From: Syntrophaceae bacterium UBA6109
GTDB lineage: Bacteria; Desulfobacterota; Syntrophia; Syntrophales; UBA6109
Direction of reading: 5' to 3'
Length of the DNA: 64,000 bases
NCBI GenBank assembly: GCA_002428445.1
Contig: DIWJ01000026.1
Location: 73,311 to 137,310, forward strand
In this document: positions 26,508 through 34,352 of the stretch, in pieces
How the letters are laid out: every line of letters begins with the position of its first letter
How positions within the stretch are numbered: the stretch's first letter is position 1
Notes under the pieces: model-generated
The model's database searches: none
The model's input: only the letters and a program-made list of their open reading frames with translations
Told to the model about the DNA's origin: nothing
Position numbers and translations under genes: made by a program

Positions 26508-27214
26508 TTTCCTCCTTCCACGCCCGGCCGATCGAAGAGCGGCCCCTTGCGTTCACCCGCCTGGCTGTAACCCATTTTCTCCCAGGTGCCGCGAAAATCC
26601 CGGTCCGCGGAAAGTTCGATCCGGCTGAGCCAGCGGATCCACTTGTATCCCCACTTCTCCTCCGCGACCAGGATGAACGGATAGCCCTGGGCGGGCGGCA
26701 GGTCGATTCCGTTGACGCGATCGGCGATGATCATGTCCCGCGCCGCGACGTCCTTCAGCGGAATCGAAGTCGCGTAGCCGTCCACCGCGGAAAAGATGAC
26801 GGTATCCGCGCCCGCCTTCGGGACGGCGATGCGGAACAGATCCCGGAGGGGGATCCCCTCCCAGAGGACCGTTACCTTCCATCCCTCGACGCAGTGGAGC
26901 GTCACAAGTTTTTTCAGACGCGGCTTCTTCCGGAGTTCGTTGCAGGAGAAGGTCTGCGGCCGCTCGACAAGGCCGCCGAGCGTGAGCCGCCAGCCGTCAA
27001 TGCCGATCTTCTGGACTCCGCCGATCGAGTTTTCGCGGAAATCGGCGACGGAACCGAGCTTCTGACCCTGATACTCCCGGACCTCCACCTGCTTCGGAGC
27101 GGAGGTCCGGTGCGGTTTTCCCTGGTCGAAGAGGAACACCGGGAGACTGACGACGGCCGCCGTTCCCACTAGGAACCAGAGGAGTTTTTTTCCTGCGCCG
27201 CTGGCCATTCCCAT
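26504..27214 (-). CDS. YedY/sulfite-oxidase-fold molybdopterin protein, membrane-anchored
   Basis: 236 residues. An N-terminal hydrophobic helix (KKLLWFLVGTAAVVSLPVFLF) is followed by the sulfite-oxidase-type Moco fold: WRLTLGGLVERPQTFSCNELRKKP, VTLHCVEGWKVTVLWEGIPLRDLF, in which the Cys of LHCVEGW is the expected molybdenum ligand, then SAVDGYATSIPL and PFILVAEEKWGYKWIRWLSRIEL. Related MsrP/YedY proteins reduce oxidised periplasmic methionine or other small molecules. Unlike MsrP there is no visible twin-arginine motif (AGKKLL instead) and no MsrQ haem partner beside it. It overlaps the adhesin-E-like gene, which may be its partner. Confidence 0.82.
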   Translation of the reverse strand: MGMASGAGKKLLWFLVGTAAVVSLPVFLFDQGKPHRTSAPKQVEVREYQGQKLGSVADFRENSIGGVQKIGIDGWRLTLGGLVERPQTFSCNELRKKPRLKKLVTLHCVEGWKVTVLWEGIPLRDLFRIAVPKAGADTVIFSAVDGYATSIPLKDVAARDMIIADRVNGIDLPPAQGYPFILVAEEKWGYKWIRWLSRIELSADRDFRGTWEKMGYSQAGERKGPLFDRPGVEGGK

Positions 27215-27268
27215 GTCCTTCCACCTCGCCGCGCGGACGACCCGCCGCGGCGGCCGGGTCTCCGGTCC

Positions 27269-28429
27269 CTATGGCCGCTGCGCCGGCAAGAGGTCGATGA
27301 TCGTCACCTCCGGAGGGGAAAGGAGACGCATCGGCGGGCCCCAGGTTCCGGTTCCGCGGCTCACATAGAGATGAGAGGAGTTGAGGAACCGGAAGTAGCC
27401 GGCATGCAGGGGGAAGAAGACGCGCGTGATCAGGTTGAAGGGGAAAATCTGCCCCTTGTGCGTGTGGCCGGACAGCTGCAGGTCGAAAAATTCGACGGCC
27501 TCCTTGTCGATGAAGGGCTTGTGTTTGAGCAGGAGCGTGAAGTACCGGCGCGGCAGCTTCGCGAGAAGCTCCTTTTCATTGGCCGGCCGGTAGCTGTCGG
27601 AGTTTCGCCCCGTATCGTCGTCCACGCCGACGACATTGAGCACGCCTGCGATCGTCATGCCCTCCCCCCGCAGGACGGAAAATCCCGCAGATTTCGTGAA
27701 ATCGACGGCCTGTCCGATTCCGGCGTAGAACTCATGGTTCCCCGTGATCGCAAACTTGCCGAATCGCGGCTGAAACGCCTTGAACGGTTCCGCCGCGCCC
27801 GCCATGCCGTCCAGCTGCCCGTCCACGAGATCGCCCGTGGAGACGAGGATGTCGGGAGATTCCTTCCGGATCTTTTCGATCAGGGACTGCATCCGCTCTT
27901 TCCCGATGAGAATGCCGATATGGACGTCCGAGATCTGGGCAATGCGGACCCTCCCGACCTGATCGGAGATCTTCGAGGACCGGATGGTGATCCTCTCCAC
28001 GACGATATTCCCCGCCTCGTAAAAACCGTACAGGGAAAGGACTCCCCCGATCAGGAGCGGGCCGGCAAAGGCCCACCGTGGCGGCGGCAGGAGCGCGGGG
28101 AAATTCCTCTTCCATATCCTCCCCGCAGTCCACAGGAGCAGCGCCCACGCATCCAGCAGGAGGGAAGCCGAGAAGAACAGGAAGAGAAATCCCATCCAGT
28201 CGTAGCCCACCCAGGCGAAAAACTTCGCCACCGCTTCCAGGCCGACCTTTTCCGTTACGCGGATGATCGGCGAGGAAAGGAAGAGCAGGACGAGCGCCGA
28301 GACAATCAGGACCTTCCCGGTCCCCTCCGGATGGAAGGCGCGCTTCAGTTTGCGGAAGAAGTAAACGTGCAAACCGCCGTAAAGCAGGAAGAACGTCAGA
28401 AAAAACAGAGCCAGGGACAGAATTCTCAT
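27269..28429 (-). CDS. Membrane metallophosphoesterase
   Basis: 386 residues. The first ~150 contain about four hydrophobic helices (MRILSLALFFLTFFLLYGG, VLIVSALVLLFLSS, GFLFLFFSASLLLDAWALLLW, WAFAGPLLIGGVLSLYGF). The calcineurin-like domain follows: AQISDVHIGILIG, STGDLVDGQ, ITGNHEFYAG, LLKHKP and LQLSGHTHKGQIFP, giving a complete two-metal site. Relatives such as YpbG/LpxH-like membrane enzymes cleave phosphodiesters or pyrophosphates of lipids, but the substrate is unknown. The start at 28429 begins the first membrane helix; the frame stays open much farther upstream, but that part is antisense to the peroxiredoxin gene. Confidence 0.88.
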   Translation of the reverse strand: MRILSLALFFLTFFLLYGGLHVYFFRKLKRAFHPEGTGKVLIVSALVLLFLSSPIIRVTEKVGLEAVAKFFAWVGYDWMGFLFLFFSASLLLDAWALLLWTAGRIWKRNFPALLPPPRWAFAGPLLIGGVLSLYGFYEAGNIVVERITIRSSKISDQVGRVRIAQISDVHIGILIGKERMQSLIEKIRKESPDILVSTGDLVDGQLDGMAGAAEPFKAFQPRFGKFAITGNHEFYAGIGQAVDFTKSAGFSVLRGEGMTIAGVLNVVGVDDDTGRNSDSYRPANEKELLAKLPRRYFTLLLKHKPFIDKEAVEFFDLQLSGHTHKGQIFPFNLITRVFFPLHAGYFRFLNSSHLYVSRGTGTWGPPMRLLSPPEVTIIDLLPAQRP

Positions 28430-28488
28430 ACGCCGGGATTCTCCATAAGAGGCGACAGGGTAACGGCAAACGGAACCGGTGTCAACAG

Positions 28489-28532
28489 CAAACCCCGCAC
28501 AGCAAACCCCGCAAACCCCGCGCAAACCCCGC
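28489..28532 (+). repeat. Four short tandem copies of CAAACCCCGC
   Basis: CAAACCCCGC occurs at 28489, 28503, 28512 and 28523, partly overlapping, in the interval between the divergent phosphoesterase and peroxiredoxin genes. It may be slippage-derived. Confidence 0.7.
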
Positions 28533-28667
28533 GAATGGCCTCCCCCCTGTTCCATCCGGGCGATCATCCGGGATATTCCGGTCTCCGCACGGTTCTTGAA
28601 GTTGCCGGCGGGAACAGCGGTATGGTAAAAGGATAGAAAGTCGATGAAAGGAAGGGAGGATCCGTAC

Positions 28668-29135
28668 ATGGCAAAAGGAAAAACGATCGCAACGGGGGGG
28701 AAAGTGCGGGACTTCACCCTGAAGGACCACAGGGGTGGGGATTTCAGGCTGTCGGCGCAGCGGGGAAAGAAGGTGCTGCTGTCGTTCCACCCCCTGGCCT
28801 GGACGTCGGTTTGCGCCCGCCAGATGAAGGCCCTGGAGAAGAACCGCAAGGCCTTCGTCAAGCTGGGAACGGTCGCCGTCGGGGTGAGCGTGGATACGGT
28901 CCCATCAAAGGCCGCCTGGGCAAAGGCCCTGAAGATCAGGTCGACCCGGCTCCTCTGCGATTTCTGGCCGCACGGGAAGGTGGCGAACTCGCTGGGGATC
29001 TTCCGTGAGGAAAACGGATTCTCCGAGCGGGCCTGCGTGATCGTCGATGAAAAGGGAAGGGCGGTCTTCGTGAAGGTATATCCCCTGGGGGAACTGCCCG
29101 ATCTGCGGGAAATCTTCAAGGTCCTGCGGGCGTAA
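28668..29135 (+). CDS. Peroxiredoxin (AhpC/TSA family)
   Basis: 155 residues. Thioredoxin-fold peroxiredoxin with the active-site loop HPLAWTSVCARQM; the Cys (about residue 46) is the peroxidatic one, in a PxxxTSxxC version of the usual PxxxTxxC. It lacks a C-terminal resolving Cys in the usual place but has another Cys in RLLCDFWPHG, and one in ERACVIVD. It detoxifies peroxides, useful to an anaerobe briefly exposed to oxygen. The ATG at 28668 is preferred over 28644 because GGGAGG lies 8 bases upstream of it and the next residues match the family start. Convergent with the beta-barrel gene, ten bases apart. Confidence 0.88.
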   Translation: MAKGKTIATGGKVRDFTLKDHRGGDFRLSAQRGKKVLLSFHPLAWTSVCARQMKALEKNRKAFVKLGTVAVGVSVDTVPSKAAWAKALKIRSTRLLCDFWPHGKVANSLGIFREENGFSERACVIVDEKGRAVFVKVYPLGELPDLREIFKVLRA

Positions 29136-29145
29136 GACGCCGGCC

Positions 29146-30159
29146 TCAGAATTGGAGGCTCACCTTTGCCGCCATGTAGGGCCCGTCGCTGATGTCCAGG
29201 CGGTTCCGGTCGCGGTCCGAGTAGTCCTTGCCCTCGAAGTAGAACCGGTCGAAGGCGTATCCGCCCTCCAGTTCCAGGAAGACGTCCTTGATCGTCTCGA
29301 GGCGGAGTCCTCCGCCGGCCCGCTTCTCGTAGTAGAAAAGGCCGTGCTCGGAGTCGGCCCGCCCGGCGCGCAGATACCTCCGGCTCGACCAGTCAAAGGC
29401 GGCGAAGAGGGAGCACTTGTCGATCACTTTCCAGGCGGCCTCGGCATGCACCGTCCGAACCGGCAGATACGAAGCCTCCAGGGTGATGTCCTTCCAGGGT
29501 TTGTACGAAAGCCACAGGTAGGGGAAACCGATGACGCCGCGGAACTTGTCGGAGGGCGACCAGTAGTAGGCGACGCCCGGCAGCGGCACGTGGTTCAGGA
29601 ACTCGCGGTTGTTGGAATAATTCAGCAGCAGGAGCCAGGCGTTGCGCTCGCCGCTCGGCAGGCGCAGGAACCCGGTGAGCTGAACCGTGTCCTCGCGGGA
29701 ACTGTTAAAGGGCTTGTCTGAGGCGGAACCGAGGGAGAAAAAACCGCCGCTGATCCGTCCGTCGTCGTGGCGATGGCGGTAACCGGCGCCGAAGCGCATA
29801 TCCCAGAGATCGGCGGGAAAGCGTTCGCCCGTATCGGGAAGGGTCGCCTCGGTCTCGATGCCGTCGTGGCGGATCGTCGCCGCGGCGGTCCACTCGTCGC
29901 TGGAATTCTGGCGGATCGGAACCAGCAGGGAGACATCCTGCCGGAACGAGGCGAAATCGCCGCCGGTTTGATCGATCCGCCGGGACGGATACGCTGTCCC
30001 CTCCCAGCTGATCTTCGTCCTGACCTTTCCCAGTTCCGGGTGGAGGAGCGCCGGCAGTTCCTCCGCGGCTCCCGCCGGCGGGACGGATATCCACGCGAGC
30101 GGAAGGAGAATCGCCAGAACGGCGGGGACGATGAGGCATTCAAGAAGGCGGCGGTTCAT
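29146..30159 (-). CDS. Outer-membrane beta-barrel protein (DUF6268-like)
   Basis: 337 residues. A signal peptide (RLLECLIVPAVLAILLPLAWISVPPAGA) precedes alternating amphipathic strands typical of a barrel, many ending in aromatic residues (AWLLLLNYSNNREF, GVIGFPYLWLSYKPWKDITLEASYLPVRTVHAEAAW, ELEGGYAFDRFYFEGKDY), and the chain ends with the BAM-type signal VSLQF. Length and strand content fit DUF6268-family outer-membrane proteins; function unknown. The ATG at 30159 is chosen for the signal peptide, with GGGGG nearby; the frame is open farther upstream but without sense. Confidence 0.75.
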   Translation of the reverse strand: MNRRLLECLIVPAVLAILLPLAWISVPPAGAAEELPALLHPELGKVRTKISWEGTAYPSRRIDQTGGDFASFRQDVSLLVPIRQNSSDEWTAAATIRHDGIETEATLPDTGERFPADLWDMRFGAGYRHRHDDGRISGGFFSLGSASDKPFNSSREDTVQLTGFLRLPSGERNAWLLLLNYSNNREFLNHVPLPGVAYYWSPSDKFRGVIGFPYLWLSYKPWKDITLEASYLPVRTVHAEAAWKVIDKCSLFAAFDWSSRRYLRAGRADSEHGLFYYEKRAGGGLRLETIKDVFLELEGGYAFDRFYFEGKDYSDRDRNRLDISDGPYMAAKVSLQF

Positions 30160-30315
30160 CGCCCCCTTTCTATAGGCACAGGCGGCGCTTGTCAAAGGGA
30201 AAAAGGCGAAAAATGTCCCTCCGGCTGAAGGTCGCCGGGACGGCGGCGGCGAGGCGTTCCGCAGGGCGGGGCAAAAAGAGGGCTGAAGCATGAAATAACG
30301 GGCTCTTAATTTGTC

Positions 30316-30344
30316 TTGACAGGGCTCAAAAAGATATTTATAGC
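30316..30344 (+). promoter_or_regulatory. Sigma-70 promoter for the S1-domain gene
   Basis: TTGACA (30316-30321), 17-base spacer, TATAGC (30339-30344), 48 bases before the ATG at 30392. It lies in an AT-rich island within GC-rich surroundings. Confidence 0.75.
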
Positions 30345-30391
30345 CACCATCTCCATCGGAAATACCTGGAAGGGAATACGGAAAAACCTCT

Positions 30392-31600
30392 ATGGAAAAT
30401 CAGGAACAAACGGACGACAAGAGCTTTGCGGAACTCCTCGCTGAAAACGAACCGGAAATGGACCGGATGAAGCCCGGTCAGCGCGTCGAGGCGGTGATCG
30501 TGAAGATCACGCCGGAGTGGATTTTTCTCGACATCGGCGGGAAGCATGAGGGACACCTCGACCGGAAGGAAATGCTCGACGAAGCGGGCGCCTTGAAGGT
30601 CAAGGAGGGGGACACGGTCCGCGCCTATTTCCTCTCTTCGCGGCAGAACGAGAAGCTGTTCACGACGAAACTGTCCAAGGGCGATGCCGGCCGCGCGCTG
30701 CTTGAAGACGCATGGAAGAGCGGCATCCCCGTCGAAGGAATCGTGGAAAAGGAAATCAAGGGCGGCTTCGAGGTCAAGATCGCGGGCGTTGCCCGGGGAT
30801 TCTGCCCGTTCTCGCAGATGTCGATCACCCGCGTGGCCAATGCGGCGGATTTTGTCGGCAAGCGGCTGAATTTCATCATCCTCGAATACAAGGAACGGGG
30901 ACGCAACGTCATCCTGTCCCGGCGGCCGATTCTGGAAGAAGAATTGAAGGCGAAGCGCGAAGTCCTCAAGGCCACGCTGCGCGAAGGGATGCCCATCGAC
31001 GGAACCATCGTCTCGATCCAGAAGTTCGGCGCCTTTGTCGACATCGGCGGCATGCAGGCCCTCCTGCCCATCTCCGAGATCGCCTGGGAGCGCATCGAGA
31101 CCGTCGAAGACCGGCTCAGCGTCGGCCAGAAGATCTCAACGCACATCCAGAAGCTCGACTGGGAAAAGAATCGGATCTCGCTGAGCCTCAAGGACACCCT
31201 CCCCGATCCCTGGCAGGGCGTGGAAGGCGCTTTTCCGGTCGGTGCGGTCGTCGGCGGTAAGGTGGCGAGGCTCGCCAACTTCGGCGCCTTCGTCACGGTT
31301 GCCCCCGGTGTGGACGGCCTGATTCACGTCTCGAAGCTGGGTTCCGGGAAGAAGATCAAACACGCGAGCGACGTCCTGAAGACCGGGGACGAGATCCGGG
31401 TGCAGATCGAGGCGGTCGATCGCGAGCATCGCCGTCTGACCCTGGCGCTCTCCGGCAGAGAATCGGGTGAGCCTCAAGGCGGAGGCCCGGACGAGTACCG
31501 CCCCTATGTCGGAAAACGCGGCGGTTTCGGTTCCCTGGGCGATCTCCTGCGTGAAAACGGCCCCTCCTCGCCGGCGGATACCAAAGAACCTCAGGATTGA
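30392..31600 (+). CDS. S1 RNA-binding domain protein (ribosomal protein S1-like)
   Basis: 402 residues. Repeated S1/OB domains are visible at about 26-95 (GQRVEAVIVKITPEWIFLDIGGKHEGHLDRKE), 110-175 (IPVEGIVEKEIKGGFEVKIAGVARGFCPFSQM), 198-270 (GMPIDGTIVSIQKFGAFVDIGGMQALLPISEI) and 287-355 (GAVVGGKVARLANFGAFVTVAPGVDGLIHVSKL). Ribosomal S1 usually has six; this four-domain form without the ribosome-binding N-terminal pair is probably a separate RNA-binding protein affecting translation or RNA decay. It has its own good promoter. The C-terminal ~45 residues are low-complexity. Confidence 0.9.
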   Translation: MENQEQTDDKSFAELLAENEPEMDRMKPGQRVEAVIVKITPEWIFLDIGGKHEGHLDRKEMLDEAGALKVKEGDTVRAYFLSSRQNEKLFTTKLSKGDAGRALLEDAWKSGIPVEGIVEKEIKGGFEVKIAGVARGFCPFSQMSITRVANAADFVGKRLNFIILEYKERGRNVILSRRPILEEELKAKREVLKATLREGMPIDGTIVSIQKFGAFVDIGGMQALLPISEIAWERIETVEDRLSVGQKISTHIQKLDWEKNRISLSLKDTLPDPWQGVEGAFPVGAVVGGKVARLANFGAFVTVAPGVDGLIHVSKLGSGKKIKHASDVLKTGDEIRVQIEAVDREHRRLTLALSGRESGEPQGGGPDEYRPYVGKRGGFGSLGDLLRENGPSSPADTKEPQD

Positions 31601-31609
31601 TTTTGGTGC

Positions 31610-31648
31610 GGCGCGCCGCCGGGGAAATCCTGACGGCGCGCCGTTGTT
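31610..31648 (+). terminator. Possible terminator after the S1-domain gene
   Basis: Inverted repeat GGCGCGCCG (31610-31618) and CGGCGCGCC (31634-31642), followed by GTTGTT rather than a clean T-run. A stable hairpin exists; termination is uncertain. Confidence 0.4.
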
Positions 31649-31842
31649 CGCAGCCCTCCGGCCCCGCCTCCCTCTCTCCAATGCCCCTGACGCGGTCTTC
31701 GCGCGAAAAAGAGTCTTGATCGTTCCCGGAAAGCGTGGTAGTTCTCGCGCAGTCGTTTATTCTCCCGAGCCGCGTCCGGAAAGCGCTCCCGGCCGCAAGC
31801 CTCAGACCGTACCCGTTGCCGAACCTGATCTTGAGGAATCCG

Positions 31843-32130
31843 ATGCTCAAACATCTGGTGCTGATGAAATTCCGCCAAGACGTCCGGCCCGAGGAGATCC
31901 AGTCGCTGAAGGAGGATCTGGCGGCGATGCCGGGGCGGATCTCGGAGATTCTCTCCTACGAATTCGGCTGCGACATCCGTTCCGAGCGCTCCTACGACTT
32001 CGGCGTCGTGTCGACCTTTCAAAACGTGGACGCCCTGAAGCGCTATCAGATCCATCCCGAGCACATGGTTCTGCTGCGGAAGGTCCGCACCCTCTGCACC
32101 AGCATCGTCGCCTGCATCTTCGAATGCTGA
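31843..32130 (+). CDS. Dabb-family (stress-responsive alpha/beta barrel) protein
   Basis: 95 residues, the normal length for the dimeric alpha/beta-barrel (Dabb) family. The start MLKHLVLMKFRQDV, the middle YDFGVVSTFQNVDALKRYQIHPEH and the terminal segment match the family. Bacterial members have diverse or unknown roles. The ATG at 31843 has GAGG six to seven bases upstream; the open frame before it is not conserved in character. It is convergent with the 5'-nucleotidase gene. Confidence 0.8.
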   Translation: MLKHLVLMKFRQDVRPEEIQSLKEDLAAMPGRISEILSYEFGCDIRSERSYDFGVVSTFQNVDALKRYQIHPEHMVLLRKVRTLCTSIVACIFEC

Positions 32131-32166
32131 AGGCGCCGCGCCATTTTCTATTTTGCCGACCGGGCC

Positions 32167-34116
32167 TCAGCCCTCCCTCCCCGCAGCGCGGATCCTCCGC
32201 ACCATCCGCCAGATTCCCCAGGTGCCGATAAGAAGCAGCAGAAAAGCCGCCGCAGCCCCGAGCAGCCCGTAGGTGATCCGTCCGCCGCCGCCGATCAGGC
32301 TCGCGGGATTCCAGGACGGCACCGCCCGGTAGCGGCCCTCGGCGCCGCGATAGCGGTCCGGCACGTCCGGGATCCCGTTGCCGTTCCGGTCGGGAAAACT
32401 CTGCAGATATTCGGCCAGGGCAATCCATTCCTTGAGTTCCTGAATTCCCGGCCGCGCCGGATCCGCATCAACCCGGGCTTCCCGGATATTCGTGATCGGG
32501 CGGCCGCCGCCGTCCTTCGGGACGACGGACACGAGACCGCGGGAGGCCGTCCGGAGAAAATCCACCATGTTCGCCATGAAGAGATTCATGCAGACCCGGT
32601 AGGTCCCGGCCGGATCGACGGGAACGAAGCGGCCGTCCGCGCCTTCCACTTCCATTGCCGTGATCCGCTCGAAGAAAACCCGGTGCGGGTTATAGGTGAA
32701 CCGGACGCCCGCGACCTGGAGGTTGGCGTCTTCCTTGCGCGGGGCGACGGTGGTCTGGACCTCCAGGATCCGCCGCAGTTCCTCGCCGCTGACATGAACG
32801 GCAACGAGCGGATAGCCGGGCACGCCGTCGGCGCCCAATCCCAGCGACAGGACGCGAAAGGCGTCCGCGGCGGTGATGTTCCCCCGCAGCAGGGTGTCGC
32901 GGATATGGCCCAGCGGCTGGACGACCGCGTGGATCGGCCGGTACCGCTTCCCCTCGGCACGGCGGACGGCATGCCGGTAAGCGTCGGCGATGAGATTCCC
33001 CAGCCCCATCTCGGCGCCCCGGCCGTAGGCATCGCATAGGGCCTCCATGTCGAACGCGCTTTCCGCCAGGACCCGGTCATGGGAAAGACGGAAGACGGAC
33101 AGGTATTGCGAGTCGACGATCTCCTTGTAGCCGGCGATCTTCTCCGTAATCGCAGGGTTTTCCGGCAGGGAAGGGTCGACCTGTGAAAGCCCGTAGGAGA
33201 CCAGTTCGACGCCGCCCGACCGCAGACACTCCAACTCGAGGATGCCCAGGTAGGCGCCGTAACAGCCGGCGGAGACGATGATCGTCTTCCCGGCAAGAAT
33301 CGGCTTGGGGAGAACCGTGTGCGTGTGGCCGCTGATGATGACGTCGATCCCGGGGACCTCGCGCGCCAGAATTTCATCCTCGGACCGCTTCTTGTCCGCG
33401 GACGTTCCCGAGTGGGAAAGGCACACGACCAGTTCCGCCCCCTCCCGGTTGCGGAGGATGTCGACGGTTTTCCGCGCCGCCTCCACCGGATCGGAAAATG
33501 TGACGGGCCGCGAAAAGGGTGCGTCGGATGCCGCATCCCGGCCCATGAGCCCGAAGAGGCCGATGCGGACGCCGTTCCGGTCAATGACGGTATGGCCCTT
33601 GATGGGATACTCCAGAAATGCCTTCATCAGGGTCGCGTCCTCGACACCCTGTGCTCCGAAGACCAGATTCGCGATGACGACAGCCTTCGGCCGTTTTCCC
33701 TTCGCCCGGGCGGCCTGCAGCGTATCGGCAAGGCCGGCCGGGTGAAAATCGAAATCGTGGTTTCCGAAAGTGACGGCGTCATAGCCCATCTCGCCCATGA
33801 GCACCAGTTCCGATGCCTCCGTCATGAACGCAGTGTGAAAGAGCGTCCCCATGCTGAAGTCGCCCGCGTCCACAAGGATCGAGCGGCCGCTGCGGGCGGC
33901 ACGTTCCCGCTGGATCAGGCCGGCGAGTCTCGCGTATCCGCCCTCGTAAATCCGCTGTCCACCGGGCGCGGAAATACGATGGGGCAGAAAATATGAATGC
34001 AGATCGTGGGTGAAGAGGATCGCAATCTTTTTCCCGTCCGTCTCCGCCCAAGCCGCGGAGAGCAGCAGGAGCAGGATTCCCAGGATTGCGCCCGCTGACC
34101 AGGCCGTCCTTTTCAT
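32167..34116 (-). CDS. Exported bifunctional metallophosphatase/5'-nucleotidase with C-terminal membrane anchor
   Basis: 649 residues. A signal peptide (SAGAILGILLLLLSAAWA) is followed by the UshA-type metallophosphatase domain: IAILFTHDLHSYFLPH, LVDAGDFSMGTLFH, AVTFGNHDFDFHPAG, VCLSHSGTS and VIISGHTHTVLPKP. The C-terminal 5'-nucleotidase specificity domain follows (GLGNLIADAYRHAV...GNITAADAFRVLSLGLGADG). A final hydrophobic helix (ITYGLLGAAAAFLLLLIGTWGIW) with basic tail anchors it to the inner membrane facing outward. It hydrolyses extracellular nucleotides to nucleosides and phosphate. AGGAGG precedes the ATG at 34116. Confidence 0.92.
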   Translation of the reverse strand: MKRTAWSAGAILGILLLLLSAAWAETDGKKIAILFTHDLHSYFLPHRISAPGGQRIYEGGYARLAGLIQRERAARSGRSILVDAGDFSMGTLFHTAFMTEASELVLMGEMGYDAVTFGNHDFDFHPAGLADTLQAARAKGKRPKAVVIANLVFGAQGVEDATLMKAFLEYPIKGHTVIDRNGVRIGLFGLMGRDAASDAPFSRPVTFSDPVEAARKTVDILRNREGAELVVCLSHSGTSADKKRSEDEILAREVPGIDVIISGHTHTVLPKPILAGKTIIVSAGCYGAYLGILELECLRSGGVELVSYGLSQVDPSLPENPAITEKIAGYKEIVDSQYLSVFRLSHDRVLAESAFDMEALCDAYGRGAEMGLGNLIADAYRHAVRRAEGKRYRPIHAVVQPLGHIRDTLLRGNITAADAFRVLSLGLGADGVPGYPLVAVHVSGEELRRILEVQTTVAPRKEDANLQVAGVRFTYNPHRVFFERITAMEVEGADGRFVPVDPAGTYRVCMNLFMANMVDFLRTASRGLVSVVPKDGGGRPITNIREARVDADPARPGIQELKEWIALAEYLQSFPDRNGNGIPDVPDRYRGAEGRYRAVPSWNPASLIGGGGRITYGLLGAAAAFLLLLIGTWGIWRMVRRIRAAGREG

Positions 34117-34221
34117 GACAGACCTCCTGCCTGATTTCGTAGCACAAATTGCCGCGCGCCGCCACCGGGGACGGTACACGGCCGTTTGTCACCGTCCCGC
34201 GAATCCGGCAGCGAGCGCATT

Positions 34222-34316
34222 CCCCGCGGCTTGCCGCGGGGTAAGCGAGCGAATGATATTCAAGATCTCTTCCTTGGGATCGAAGATTCTCCGGAGCTTG
34301 CTCCGGAGATCTTCAA
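34222..34316 (+). repeat. Compound palindromic intergenic element
   Basis: Two hairpins in a row share the same apex. The first is CCCCGCGGC-tt-GCCGCGGGG (34222-34241); the second is a ~15-bp imperfect stem with arms at 34282-34297 and 34300-34314, apex GAGC-tt-GCTC. In addition, the segment around 34255-34268 pairs with 34306-34319. The GCGAGCG word flanks the first hairpin on both sides. It lies between the divergent nucleotidase and glycerol-1-phosphate dehydrogenase-like genes. Confidence 0.7.
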
Positions 34317-34352
34317 TATGTTACAAGGTCGGCAAAAAGGGTGGGGGGAATT

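Noticed and set aside
28430..29119. N-terminal extension of the metallophosphoesterase frame
   Set aside because: The extra ~230 codons are antisense to the peroxiredoxin gene and cross the CAAACCCCGC repeats; the ATG at 28429 starts directly at a membrane helix.
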